NCBI GenBank assembly: GCA_028292545.1
Contig: JAQGMC010000118.1
Span: 51,759-115,758, forward strand
Reading direction: 5' to 3'
DNA length: 64,000 nucleotides
Source of the DNA: Paucimonas sp.
Lineage (GTDB): Bacteria; Pseudomonadota; Gammaproteobacteria; Burkholderiales; Burkholderiaceae_D
Below are positions 18,743 to 27,731 of the stretch, in pieces. Made by a program: the position numbers and the translations under genes. Numbering within the stretch: position 1 is the first letter of the stretch; every line of letters starts with the position of its first letter. Under the pieces are notes generated by a model. The model worked only from the letters and a program-made list of their open reading frames with translations, searched no databases and was not told the origin of the DNA.

Positions 18743-19756
18743 ATGAAGATAGCGATAGTGGGGGCGGGGGGCATCGGCGGATTCGTCGGTGCGAAGCTGG
18801 CGCTGGCGGGTGAAGATGTCACCTTCATCGTGCGCGGCGCCAACCTTGAAGCCATCGGCGCCAGGGGTATCAAGCTGGTGTCGCAGGATGGCACGGCGCA
18901 GGTGGCCACTAATGTGCGCGCTACCAACAACTACAAGGAAGCAGGGCCGCAAGACCTGGTGATCCTGGCGCTCAAGGCACACCAGGTGGAAGCCGTCGCC
19001 AACGACGTGCCCGACCTGTTTGGACCGGAAACCGTCGTGCTGCCAATGCAGAACGGCATACCCTACTGGTATTTCCACCAGCATGGCGGCGAACTGGCAG
19101 GCAAGCGGGTCGAGTCGGTCGACCCGACCGGCTTGATCGCAGCGAAGATACCAGCCGAACGCGTACTCGGTTGCGTCGTCTATCCAGCCTCGGAACTGGT
19201 CGCACCGGGCGTCGTCATGCATATCGAGGGTGAACGTTTCCCGCTGGGGGAGCTCGACGGATCGGACAGCGAGCGGGTACGACGCGTAGCCGATGTCTTC
19301 GTGCGTGCCGGCCTGAAAGCGCCGGTGCTGGACAATATCCGGGCCGAGATCTGGCTCAAGCTGTGGGGCAACCTGACATTCAACCCGATCAGCGCGCTCG
19401 CGCATTCCACGCTGGTGGACATTTGCCAGTTTCCGCTTACGCGCGAGCTGGCGGCCAACATGATGTCGGAAGCACAGGCAGTCGCCAACAAGCTGGGAAT
19501 TGAATTCCGCGTCACGCTCGAGAAGCGTATTGCAGGCGCGGAAAAGGTGGGCAAGCACAAGACATCGATGTTGCAGGATGTCGAAGCCGGCCGTAGCCCG
19601 GAAATCGATGCGCTGGTAGGCAGTGTGATTGAATTGGGGCGCCTGACCAAGACGCCGACGCCCCACATTGATACGGTCTATGCGCTGGTCAAGCTACTGG
19701 GGCGCGCCATGGATGAGAAACACGGCCATGTGCGGCTGACCCCAAGCATGCATTGA
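18743..19756 (+). CDS. 2-dehydropantoate 2-reductase family protein (ketopantoate reductase-like)
   Basis: MKIAIVGAGGIGGFVGAKLALAGEDVTFIVRGANLEAI Rossmann start; LKLWGNLTFNPISALA. Confidence 0.85.
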   Translation: MKIAIVGAGGIGGFVGAKLALAGEDVTFIVRGANLEAIGARGIKLVSQDGTAQVATNVRATNNYKEAGPQDLVILALKAHQVEAVANDVPDLFGPETVVLPMQNGIPYWYFHQHGGELAGKRVESVDPTGLIAAKIPAERVLGCVVYPASELVAPGVVMHIEGERFPLGELDGSDSERVRRVADVFVRAGLKAPVLDNIRAEIWLKLWGNLTFNPISALAHSTLVDICQFPLTRELAANMMSEAQAVANKLGIEFRVTLEKRIAGAEKVGKHKTSMLQDVEAGRSPEIDALVGSVIELGRLTKTPTPHIDTVYALVKLLGRAMDEKHGHVRLTPSMH

Positions 19757-19807
19757 ATCAAAAACGTGTGGGACAAGCGAGCGCTTGTCCCGGCGGGGAG
19801 GAACGGC

Positions 19808-19948
19808 TTACAGGCCCCAGAGGTAGGCGCCTTCTTCGCGCTGGTCGCGTGCGACAGCTTCACGCAATTCAACGGCGAACAGCGTGGCAAACAGGCCGCG
19901 GATCTGGAAGCTGGGTATCTGGGTCAATGCAGTAACGAGTGCGGTCAT
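19808..19948 (-). CDS. candidate 46-aa protein
   Basis: Reverse-strand ORF MTALVTALTQIPSFQIRGLFATLFAVELREAVARDQREEGAYLWGL preceded by CAAGGAGTTCCAGCC; missed by the ORF-track cut-off. Confidence 0.5.
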   Translation of the reverse strand: MTALVTALTQIPSFQIRGLFATLFAVELREAVARDQREEGAYLWGL

Positions 19949-20069
19949 GGCTGGAACTCCTTGGGAACAATCGGTTGATGAAAGCGATTGTAGGTGTGGG
20001 GGAGTTATAAATCCAATTGCGCGTTTCCATATGAGGTATAGCCCTGGATGATATCTGCTGCGGCTGCAT

Positions 20070-20093
20070 CGCTCGAGCGCCCGGGCTCGAGCG
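20070..20093. repeat. perfect 9-bp inverted repeat (hairpin)
   Basis: CGCTCGAGC-gcccgg-GCTCGAGCG, downstream of the minus-strand crp/fnr-like gene; a second dyad CGAGGCG (20112-20118)/CGCCTCG (20147-20153) follows. Confidence 0.8.
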
Positions 20094-20166
20094 CCTCAAC
20101 TCCTGGAGAGCCGAGGCGCCTGCGTGACCCGCCGCAGATAGCGCGACGCCTCGCCGCCGGCCAAGC

Positions 20167-20814
20167 TCAGATCTTGCCTTGGTGTTTCAACCGGCTCAGC
20201 GTTTCCGCGGACAGGTTCAGGTAGGTTGCCAATTCCTTCTTCGGAATCCGGTCGAACAATTCCGGATGCTTGCGCAGGAAGCGATGCACGCGACCGGGCG
20301 CGTCGAGCAGATGGAGGGTAATGGTGTGGGCCATGATCTCGCTCATCAAGTGCATCACTTCATATTCGAAGGTTTGCTTGACCGCGGGATGGCGTTCCAT
20401 GAACGCGATCCATTGCATGAGCGGCAACTTGGCCACGCGTGACTTGGTCACTGAGACGATGCTGTAGGGCGTGGGAGTTTTAAGGCGCCAGGCGGCATAG
20501 CTGGTCTCGATATCGCGCGCTTCGGCAAAGCGCAGGATCATTTCATTGGCTTGCGCATTTGTCACGACCCGCTTCAGTAAGCCGTCGAGGATGAAATATT
20601 GCTCCATCTCGTGCACACCCTGGTGCAGCAGGAATTCACTCTTGCTCGAGTCGACGATCAGGAGCAATGGCTCAAGTTCTGCCCATTGTTCTTCTGTCAT
20701 TGCCTTGAGGACGAGGTTCTGCCGCAGCTGGACGCGGATGATATTGCGTTCGGGATGGTCTGCAACAGCCGACATTGAGCCTCGAGTTTTTGCTTTTTTA
20801 AGGGTGGGGCACAT
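20167..20814 (-). CDS. Crp/Fnr-family transcriptional regulator
   Basis: Cyclic-nucleotide-binding-like N-terminus and C-terminal HTH IPKKELATYLNLSAETLSRLKHQGKI with an FNR-type E-x-x-S-R recognition motif (ETLSR). Start ambiguous (20814 or 20775). Confidence 0.85.
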   Translation of the reverse strand: MCPTLKKAKTRGSMSAVADHPERNIIRVQLRQNLVLKAMTEEQWAELEPLLLIVDSSKSEFLLHQGVHEMEQYFILDGLLKRVVTNAQANEMILRFAEARDIETSYAAWRLKTPTPYSIVSVTKSRVAKLPLMQWIAFMERHPAVKQTFEYEVMHLMSEIMAHTITLHLLDAPGRVHRFLRKHPELFDRIPKKELATYLNLSAETLSRLKHQGKI

Positions 20815-20826
20815 GATCCGGTACAA

Positions 20827-20842
20827 ATTGACCGCGGTCAAT
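20827..20842. promoter_or_regulatory. Crp/Fnr-type palindrome (attgaccgcggtcaat), copy A
   Basis: Perfect 16-bp dyad TTGAC-CGCG-GTCAA just upstream of the crp/fnr-like CDS. Confidence 0.75.
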
Positions 20843-20930
20843 GAGAAGCCAGCGCGCGCTTACCTATGATATCGCCTCCTGCAAGGGACCGCAGACCGCA
20901 TCAAGTCCGGCAAAAGCGGAATATTTGAAA

Positions 20931-20946
20931 ATTGACCGCGGTCAAT
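20931..20946. promoter_or_regulatory. Crp/Fnr-type palindrome (attgaccgcggtcaat), copy B
   Basis: Identical to copy A, 104 bp centre to centre; a TATGAT -10-like hexamer at 20969-20974 would place the site centre about 41.5 bp upstream of a TSS for oxc. Confidence 0.8.
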
Positions 20947-21052
20947 GGTGAAAACGAGAGGCGGTTTCTATGATACCGCGACAGTTTCCGCAGGCCCTGC
21001 GCATCCGCCGGCATTGCAACCGCCAACCCTATTCGAAAGACGAGACCAGATC

Positions 21053-22783
21053 ATGACTACCGAGACGCAAGGACGAGAGCTCACCGACGGCTTTAACGTA
21101 CTGATCGACGCCCTGCAGGCGAACGACCTGAACACGATCTATGGCCTGGTTGGCATTCCCATCACCGACCTGGCTCGCCTGGCGCAAGCACGTGGCATGC
21201 GCTTCATTGGCTTCCGCCACGAAGCCAACGCCGTGAACGCAGCCGCCATTGCCGGCTACCTCACGAAAAAGCCTGGCGTGGCAATGACCGTGTCCGCCCC
21301 CGGCTTCCTGAACGGCCTGGTTGCGCTGGCCAACGCCACTGTCAACTGCTTCCCGATGATCATGATCTCGGGTTCTTCCGAGCGTGAAGTGGTCGACCTG
21401 GCACAGGGCGATTACGAAGAACTGGACCAGCTCAACGCCGCCAAGCCGTACACCAAGGCTTCCTACCGCATCAACCATATCGAAGACATTGGTATCGCCG
21501 TGGCGCGCGCCATCCGCGCTGCCGTGTCCGGCCGGCCCGGTGGCGTCTACCTGGACGTGCCCGCCAAGCTGCTGGGCCAGGCCATGGATGCCGTCGCCGC
21601 CCAGAAGTCGATCGTCAAGGTGGTGGACCCGGCTCCGGCCCAGTTGCCTGCACCAGACGCCATCGCACGCGCGCTGGATGTGCTGAAGAATGCCAAGCGC
21701 CCGGTCATCATGCTGGGCAAGGGCGCTGCCTACGCCCAGGCTGACGCTGACATCCGCGCCTTCGTCGAAAAGACTGGCATCCCCTACCTGGCCATGTCGA
21801 TGGCCAAGGGCCTGCTGCCTGACACCCATCCGCAAGCCGCCATCGCCGCCCGTTCCTATGCGCTGAAGGAAGCCGACTGCGTGATGCTGATCGGCGCGCG
21901 CCTGAACTGGTTGCTCTCGCACGGCAAGGGCCCGACCTGGGGTGGCAAGGATCACAAAGACTGGGCACAGAAGAAGTTCGTGCAGATCGATATCTCGGCC
22001 CAGGAGATGGATTCCAACGTGCCCATCGACGCCCCGCTGGCTGGCGACATCGGCTCGACCGTGGCGGCCCTGCTGAAGGAAATCGAAAAGAATGGCTTCA
22101 ACAAGCCGGACGCTTCGTGGACCAACGCCATCGCCGAGAAGAAGGAAGCCAACGTCGCCAAGATGGCCAAGACGCTGACGGCCAAGTCGTCGCCGATGAA
22201 CTTCATGACCGCGCTGTCGGCCATGCGCGACTTGCTGAAAAAGCGGCCCGACGTCTACCTCGTCAATGAAGGCGCCAACACGCTGGACCTGGCCCGCTCC
22301 GTGATCGAGATGTACGAGCCGCGCAAGCGCCTCGACTCGGGCACCTGGGGCGTGATGGGCATCGGCATGGGCTACGCCATTGGCGCTGCTGTTGAGAGTG
22401 GCAAGCCGGTTGTGGCGCTGGAAGGCGACTCGGCATTCGGTTTCTCCGGCATGGAAGTCGAAACCATCTGCCGCTACAACTTGCCAGTCACCGTTGTCAT
22501 CTTCAATAACAACGGCGTCTACAAGGGCTGCGACGTGAACCCGACCGGCCATGCTGACCCCGCGCCGACGGTGTTCGTCAAGGGTTCGCGTTACGACATG
22601 CTGATGACCGCCTTCGGCGGCGTCGGCGTCAACGCCAACACCCCGGAAGAATTGTCCGCTGCGCTGGCCGAAGGTATCGCCTCTGGCAAGCCGACGCTGA
22701 TCAACGTCGTCATCGACGAGCAGGCCGGTACCGAAAGCGGACGCATCTCCCACCTGAATCCGAAAAGCGCTGCAAAGCAGTAA
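21053..22783 (+). CDS. oxc: oxalyl-CoA decarboxylase
   Basis: ThDP-enzyme family protein [95 protein letters not shown]; ThDP motif [30 protein letters not shown]; adjacent to frc. Confidence 0.95.
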   Translation: MTTETQGRELTDGFNVLIDALQANDLNTIYGLVGIPITDLARLAQARGMRFIGFRHEANAVNAAAIAGYLTKKPGVAMTVSAPGFLNGLVALANATVNCFPMIMISGSSEREVVDLAQGDYEELDQLNAAKPYTKASYRINHIEDIGIAVARAIRAAVSGRPGGVYLDVPAKLLGQAMDAVAAQKSIVKVVDPAPAQLPAPDAIARALDVLKNAKRPVIMLGKGAAYAQADADIRAFVEKTGIPYLAMSMAKGLLPDTHPQAAIAARSYALKEADCVMLIGARLNWLLSHGKGPTWGGKDHKDWAQKKFVQIDISAQEMDSNVPIDAPLAGDIGSTVAALLKEIEKNGFNKPDASWTNAIAEKKEANVAKMAKTLTAKSSPMNFMTALSAMRDLLKKRPDVYLVNEGANTLDLARSVIEMYEPRKRLDSGTWGVMGIGMGYAIGAAVESGKPVVALEGDSAFGFSGMEVETICRYNLPVTVVIFNNNGVYKGCDVNPTGHADPAPTVFVKGSRYDMLMTAFGGVGVNANTPEELSAALAEGIASGKPTLINVVIDEQAGTESGRISHLNPKSAAKQ

Positions 22784-22823
22784 TCAGACACTAGAAGACG
22801 TTGATAACCAAGGAGCTATCCAC

Positions 22824-24092
22824 ATGAACAAACCCCTGCAAGGCATCAAGATCATCGACTTCACCCACGTCCAGGCAGGTCCTGCCTGTACCCAGATGCT
22901 GGCCTGGTTCGGCGCTGACGTGATCAAGGTCGAGCGTCCTGGCTCCGGCGACGTTACCCGGGCCCAGCTGCGCGACATTCCCGATGTCGATGCCCTGTAC
23001 TTCACGATGCTGAACAGCAACAAGCGTTCGCTGACGCTGGACACCAAGACCGCTGCCGGCAAGGAAGTGCTGGAAAAGCTGATCAAGGAATCCGATGTCA
23101 TGGTTGAAAACTTTGGCCCGGGCGCGCTGGACCGCATGGGCTTCTCGTGGGCCCGCATCCAGGAACTGAACCCAAAGATGATCCTCGCTTCGGTCAAGGG
23201 CTTCTCGGACGGCCATCACTACGAAGACCTGAAGGTCTATGAAAACGTGGCGCAGTGCGCCGGCGGCGCTGCTTCGACCACCGGCTGGTGGAAAGGCGAG
23301 AATTCGGAGCCGACGATTTCGGCTGCGGCACTGGGCGACTCCAACACCGGCATGCACCTGGCCATCGGTATCCTGACCGCCTACATCGGCCGCCAGCAAA
23401 CCGGCCGTGGCCAGAAGGTTGCCGTGTCGATGCAGGACGCCGTGCTGAACCTGTGCCGCGTGAAGATGCGCGACCAGCAGCGCCTGGAGCGCGTGGGCTA
23501 CCTGGAAGAGTATCCACAGTATCCGCACGAAATGGACGCTTTCAAGGATAAAGTCGTGCCGCGTGGCGGCAACGCCGGCGGTGGCGGCCAGCCGGGCTGG
23601 ATCCTGAAGTGCAAGGGCTGGGAAACCGACCCCAATGCTTACATCTACTTCACCGTCCAGGGTCATGCCTGGGGTCCGATTTGCGACGCGCTGAACAAGC
23701 CTGAGTGGAAGACCGACCCGGCCTACACCACGCCGCTGGCACGCCAGCCGCACATCGATGAAATCTTCGCCACCATCGAAGACTTCATCAAGGACAAGAC
23801 CAAGTACGAAGCAGTCGACATCTTCCGCAAGTTCGACATTCCTTGCGCACCGGTGTTGTCCATGGCCGAACTGCTGCGCGACGAATCGCTGCGCAAATCC
23901 GGCTCGATCGTCGAAGTGCAGCATCCGACCCGCGGTTCGTACTTCACCATCGGCAGCCCGATCAAGTTCTCGGACCTGAAGCCGGAAGTTACCGCTTCGC
24001 CGCTGCTGGGCGAGCACTCGGCTGAAGTCCTGAAGGAACTGGGCTACAGCGAAGAGCAGGTCAAGGCACTGGCTGGCGACAAAGTCATCTAA
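22824..24092 (+). CDS. frc: formyl-CoA:oxalate CoA-transferase (CoA-transferase family III)
   Basis: [76 protein letters not shown]; directly downstream of oxc. Confidence 0.95.
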   Translation: MNKPLQGIKIIDFTHVQAGPACTQMLAWFGADVIKVERPGSGDVTRAQLRDIPDVDALYFTMLNSNKRSLTLDTKTAAGKEVLEKLIKESDVMVENFGPGALDRMGFSWARIQELNPKMILASVKGFSDGHHYEDLKVYENVAQCAGGAASTTGWWKGENSEPTISAAALGDSNTGMHLAIGILTAYIGRQQTGRGQKVAVSMQDAVLNLCRVKMRDQQRLERVGYLEEYPQYPHEMDAFKDKVVPRGGNAGGGGQPGWILKCKGWETDPNAYIYFTVQGHAWGPICDALNKPEWKTDPAYTTPLARQPHIDEIFATIEDFIKDKTKYEAVDIFRKFDIPCAPVLSMAELLRDESLRKSGSIVEVQHPTRGSYFTIGSPIKFSDLKPEVTASPLLGEHSAEVLKELGYSEEQVKALAGDKVI

Positions 24093-24204
24093 GCTGGCTT
24101 TGGAAGGACCGGGGCCGGGCAGGATAGGCCCCGGGTAGGGCATGGACGGCGTTCGGAAAGGAGCGCCGTTCTTGCTTGCAGGCCATGACAACAATGGGGA
24201 AGCC

Positions 24205-24651
24205 ATGCAGACATCGATTGATACCAAGCAGCTGGTTGAAGCCGTCGGCGATGCAATCATGGCCGCTGACGCGAGCGGCGCCATCGTGATGTGGAATCCG
24301 GCTTGCGAGCGCATGTTCGGATTCACTGAAGCCGAAGCGCTGGGCAAGTCGCTGGACCTGATCATTCCGCAGCGCCAGCAGCAACGTCACTGGGATGGTT
24401 ATCACAAGACCATGGAAACCGGCATCACCCGCTACGGCAACGACGTGTTGCGGGTGCCGGCCGTGCACAAGGATGGTCACACGCTGTCGATCGCTTTCAC
24501 CGTCGCGCTGATCAAGGAAGGCGATGGCAAGGTCAAGGCAATCGTTGCTGTTGTGCGTGATGAATCGGCTCGCTTTGCAGAAGACCGCGCGCTGCGCAAG
24601 CGCCTGATGGAACTGGAAAGCCAGTCCGCAAACCAGGCCAAGCCAGCCTGA
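24205..24651 (+). CDS. PAS-domain protein (no recognisable output domain)
   Basis: LVEAVGDAIMAADASGAIVMWNPACERMFGFTEAEALGKSLDLIIPQRQQQRHWDGYHKTMETG is a PAS fold signature; 148 aa in total. Confidence 0.88.
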   Translation: MQTSIDTKQLVEAVGDAIMAADASGAIVMWNPACERMFGFTEAEALGKSLDLIIPQRQQQRHWDGYHKTMETGITRYGNDVLRVPAVHKDGHTLSIAFTVALIKEGDGKVKAIVAVVRDESARFAEDRALRKRLMELESQSANQAKPA

Positions 24652-24730
24652 TCAACGCTCTTGAGCAACCGGACGGCAAGGCAGGGTGAGTTAACATAGG
24701 GTAGTTCACCAACTGCCTGCAGGAGATTTC

Positions 24731-25978
24731 ATGAGCAAAGCGTTAGACGGCGTCAAGATCCTCGACTTCACCCATGTCCAGTCGGGGCCGACCTGCACCC
24801 AGTTGCTGGCCTGGTTCGGCGCCGATGTGATCAAGGTGGAACGCGCCGGCGAAGGCGATGCCACGCGTGGCCAGTTGCGCGACATACCTGGCGTGGACAG
24901 CCTCTATTTCACGATGCTCAACCACAACAAGCGTTCCATTACGCTGGACACCAAGAAGCCGCGCGGACGCGAAGTGCTCGACCAGCTGATCAGGGAATGC
25001 GATGTGCTGGTCGAAAACTTTGCGCCGGGCGCGCTCGACCGCATGGGCATCACCTGGCAACACATCCAGAGCATCAACCCGCGCATGATCCTGGCGTCGG
25101 TGAAAGGCTTTGGCCCCGGTCCTTACGAAGACTGCAAGGTGTATGAAAACGTGGCCCAGTGCGCGGGTGGCTCGGCCTCGACCACGGGTTTTGACGATGG
25201 CCCGCCGATGGTGACAGGCGCGCAGATCGGCGACAGTGGCACCGGCCTGCACCTGGCTTTGGGAATCCTGGCCGCGCTGTACCAGCGCACCATGACGGGC
25301 CGCGGCCAGAAAGTGCTGGCCCCGATGCAGGATGCCGTGTTGAACCTGTGCCGGGTAAAACTGCGCGACCAGCAGCGCCTGGAGCGCACGCATTCGCTGC
25401 ATGAATATCCGCAATATCCGGATGGCAAATTTGGTGATGCCGTGCCGCGCGCTGGCAACTCGTCGGGCGGCGGCCAGCCGGGGTCGATCCTGAAATGCAA
25501 GGGTTGGGAAACCGACCCCAATGCCTATATCTACTTCATCACGCAGGCTGCGGTGTGGCCGGCGGTGTGCAAGGTGATTGGCGAAGAAGGCTGGATCGAG
25601 GACGAGGCCTACAAGACGCCGCAGGCGCGCCTGTTGCACCTGAAACCCATCTTCGATCGCATCGAGCAATGGACCATGACCAAGACAAAGTACGAGGCCA
25701 TGGACATATTGAACCAGTACGATATTCCCTGCGGCCCGATTCTTTCGATGAAGGAAATTGCAGAAGAGCCGTCGCTGCGTGAAACCGGCACCATCGTCGA
25801 GGTGGACCATCCAACGCGCGGCAAATACCTGACGGTAGGCAACCCGATCAAGCTGTCCGACAGCCCGACTGACGTAACCCGTTCGCCCCTGTTGGGCGAG
25901 CATACGGAAGAAGTGCTGGCCCAGCTTGGTTTCAGCGCGGACGAAATTGCGCAACTGCGCGAAGAACGCGTGATCTGA
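24731..25978 (+). CDS. second formyl-CoA:oxalate CoA-transferase paralog
   Basis: [77 protein letters not shown]; collinear with the first copy. Confidence 0.93.
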   Translation: MSKALDGVKILDFTHVQSGPTCTQLLAWFGADVIKVERAGEGDATRGQLRDIPGVDSLYFTMLNHNKRSITLDTKKPRGREVLDQLIRECDVLVENFAPGALDRMGITWQHIQSINPRMILASVKGFGPGPYEDCKVYENVAQCAGGSASTTGFDDGPPMVTGAQIGDSGTGLHLALGILAALYQRTMTGRGQKVLAPMQDAVLNLCRVKLRDQQRLERTHSLHEYPQYPDGKFGDAVPRAGNSSGGGQPGSILKCKGWETDPNAYIYFITQAAVWPAVCKVIGEEGWIEDEAYKTPQARLLHLKPIFDRIEQWTMTKTKYEAMDILNQYDIPCGPILSMKEIAEEPSLRETGTIVEVDHPTRGKYLTVGNPIKLSDSPTDVTRSPLLGEHTEEVLAQLGFSADEIAQLREERVI

Positions 25979-25998
25979 ACCAGGACAAAGCATATTCC

Positions 25999-27702
25999 AT
26001 GAATCAAATGATCATCCCGATCGCGGTGCAGGGTGCAAGCAAGCAGCGCAAGCGCGAGGCGCCCAAGGGCCGCCGCGTCGATCCCGTCGCCCTGGCGGAA
26101 GTCCAGGCCTTGCTGGGCGATGCCTCGCGCAGCGCCGACATGCTGATCGAGCACCTGCACAAGATCCAGGATCGCTTCAATTGCCTGTCGGCAGCGCACA
26201 TGGCTGCGCTGGCCCAGGAAATGAAGCTGGCGCAGACCGAAGTCTATGAAGTCGCAACCTTCTATCACCACTTTGACGTGGTGAAGGAAGGCGACAACCA
26301 GCCCGAAGCGCTGACGGTGCGCGTTTGCGACGGCCTGTCTTGCGAAATGCAGGGCGCGCGCGACTTGCTGGCAAAACTGCCGGCGATCCTGGGCAAGGAA
26401 GTGCGCGTCATTCCCGCGCCCTGCGTCGGCCGCTGCGAACAGGCGCCGGTTGCAGTGGTGCACCAGAAGCCGATTCCCAATGCGGATGTGGAGCAGGTGG
26501 CGGCAGCGGTCGCGGCCAAAGAGACCAAGCACGTGCCCGAGCCGTACAAGGATTACGACGCCTATGTCGCCGAAGGCGGCTACGCACTGCTGGACGCTTG
26601 CGTGAATGGCGGGCGCGATGTGGAATCCGTCATCAAGGCGATGGAAGATTCCGGCTTGCGTGGCCTGGGCGGCGCCGGCTTCCCCGCCGGGCGCAAGTGG
26701 CGCATCGTGCGTGCCGAAAAAGGTCCGCGCCTGATGGCGGTAAACATCGACGAAGGCGAGCCCGGCACGTTCAAGGATCGCTACTACCTCGAACGCGACC
26801 CGCACCGCTTCCTGGAAGGCATGCTGATCGCCGCCTGGGCGGTGGGCATCGAAGCCATCTACATCTACCTGCGCGACGAATACCACGGCTGCCGCAGCCT
26901 GCTTGAAACCGAACTGGCGAAGCTGGCGCAGCATCCGCTGCTGGCGCGTCCGGATGCGCCGCAGCTCCCGGTGCGCCGCGGCGCGGGCGCCTATATCTGC
27001 GGTGAAGAGTCCGCGATGATCGAATCGATTGAAGGCAAGCGCGGCATGCCGCGTTTGCGCCCGCCCTATGTGGCGCAAGTGGGCCTGTTTGGCCGCCCGA
27101 CGCTGGAACACAATTTCGAAACCCTGTACTGGGTGCGCGACATCCTGGAAAAAGGTGGCGCCTGGTTCACTTCGCATGGCCGCAACGGTCGCAAGGGTTT
27201 GCGCTCGTTCTCCGTCAGCGGACGCGTCAAGAACCCGGGTGTGAAGCTGGCGCCGGCCGGCATCACGATCCAGGAATTGATCGATGAATATTGCGGCGGC
27301 ATGCTCGACGGGCAAAAGTTCTATGCCTACCTGCCCGGTGGCGCCTCGGGCGGCATCCTGCCCGCCAGCATGAACGACATACCGCTGGACTTCGACACGC
27401 TGCAAGCCTATGGCTGCTTCATCGGCTCGGCTGCGGTAATGGTGCTGTCCGACCGCGACACTGCAGTCGACGCGGCCCGCAACATGATGAATTTCTTCCA
27501 GCATGAATCCTGCGGCCAATGCACGCCTTGCCGGGTCGGCACGGCCAAGGCATCGGCCCTGATCAACCAGCCCAAGTGGGACCTGGACCTGCTGGCCGAC
27601 CTCTCCTTCGTGATGCGCGACGCCTCGATCTGTGGCCTGGGCCAGGCAGCGCCCAACCCGGTCGATTGTGTCGTGAAGTACTTCCCGCAGGAACTCGCTT
27701 GA
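25999..27702 (+). CDS. NAD-dependent formate dehydrogenase beta subunit, NuoE-NuoF (FdsG-FdsB) fusion type
   Basis: N-terminal NuoE-like YEVATFYHHFDVVKEGDNQ...VRVCDGLSCEMQGA...APCVGRCEQAPVAVV, then NuoF-like GLRGLGGAGFPAGRKWRIVRAEKGPRLMAVNIDEGEPGTFKDRYYLERDPHRFLEGMLIAAWAVG and C-terminal HESCGQCTPCRVGT. Confidence 0.93.
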   Translation: MNQMIIPIAVQGASKQRKREAPKGRRVDPVALAEVQALLGDASRSADMLIEHLHKIQDRFNCLSAAHMAALAQEMKLAQTEVYEVATFYHHFDVVKEGDNQPEALTVRVCDGLSCEMQGARDLLAKLPAILGKEVRVIPAPCVGRCEQAPVAVVHQKPIPNADVEQVAAAVAAKETKHVPEPYKDYDAYVAEGGYALLDACVNGGRDVESVIKAMEDSGLRGLGGAGFPAGRKWRIVRAEKGPRLMAVNIDEGEPGTFKDRYYLERDPHRFLEGMLIAAWAVGIEAIYIYLRDEYHGCRSLLETELAKLAQHPLLARPDAPQLPVRRGAGAYICGEESAMIESIEGKRGMPRLRPPYVAQVGLFGRPTLEHNFETLYWVRDILEKGGAWFTSHGRNGRKGLRSFSVSGRVKNPGVKLAPAGITIQELIDEYCGGMLDGQKFYAYLPGGASGGILPASMNDIPLDFDTLQAYGCFIGSAAVMVLSDRDTAVDAARNMMNFFQHESCGQCTPCRVGTAKASALINQPKWDLDLLADLSFVMRDASICGLGQAAPNPVDCVVKYFPQELA

Positions 27703-27731
27703 GCTTTGCCCTTCGTGGGCAGTGAGAAAAC

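Noticed and set aside
21029-22753. 574-aa minus-strand ORF antisense to oxc
   Set aside because: Composition (His/Gln/Val-rich, no recognisable motif) is typical of the shadow frame of a GC-rich gene; oxc on the plus strand is unambiguous.
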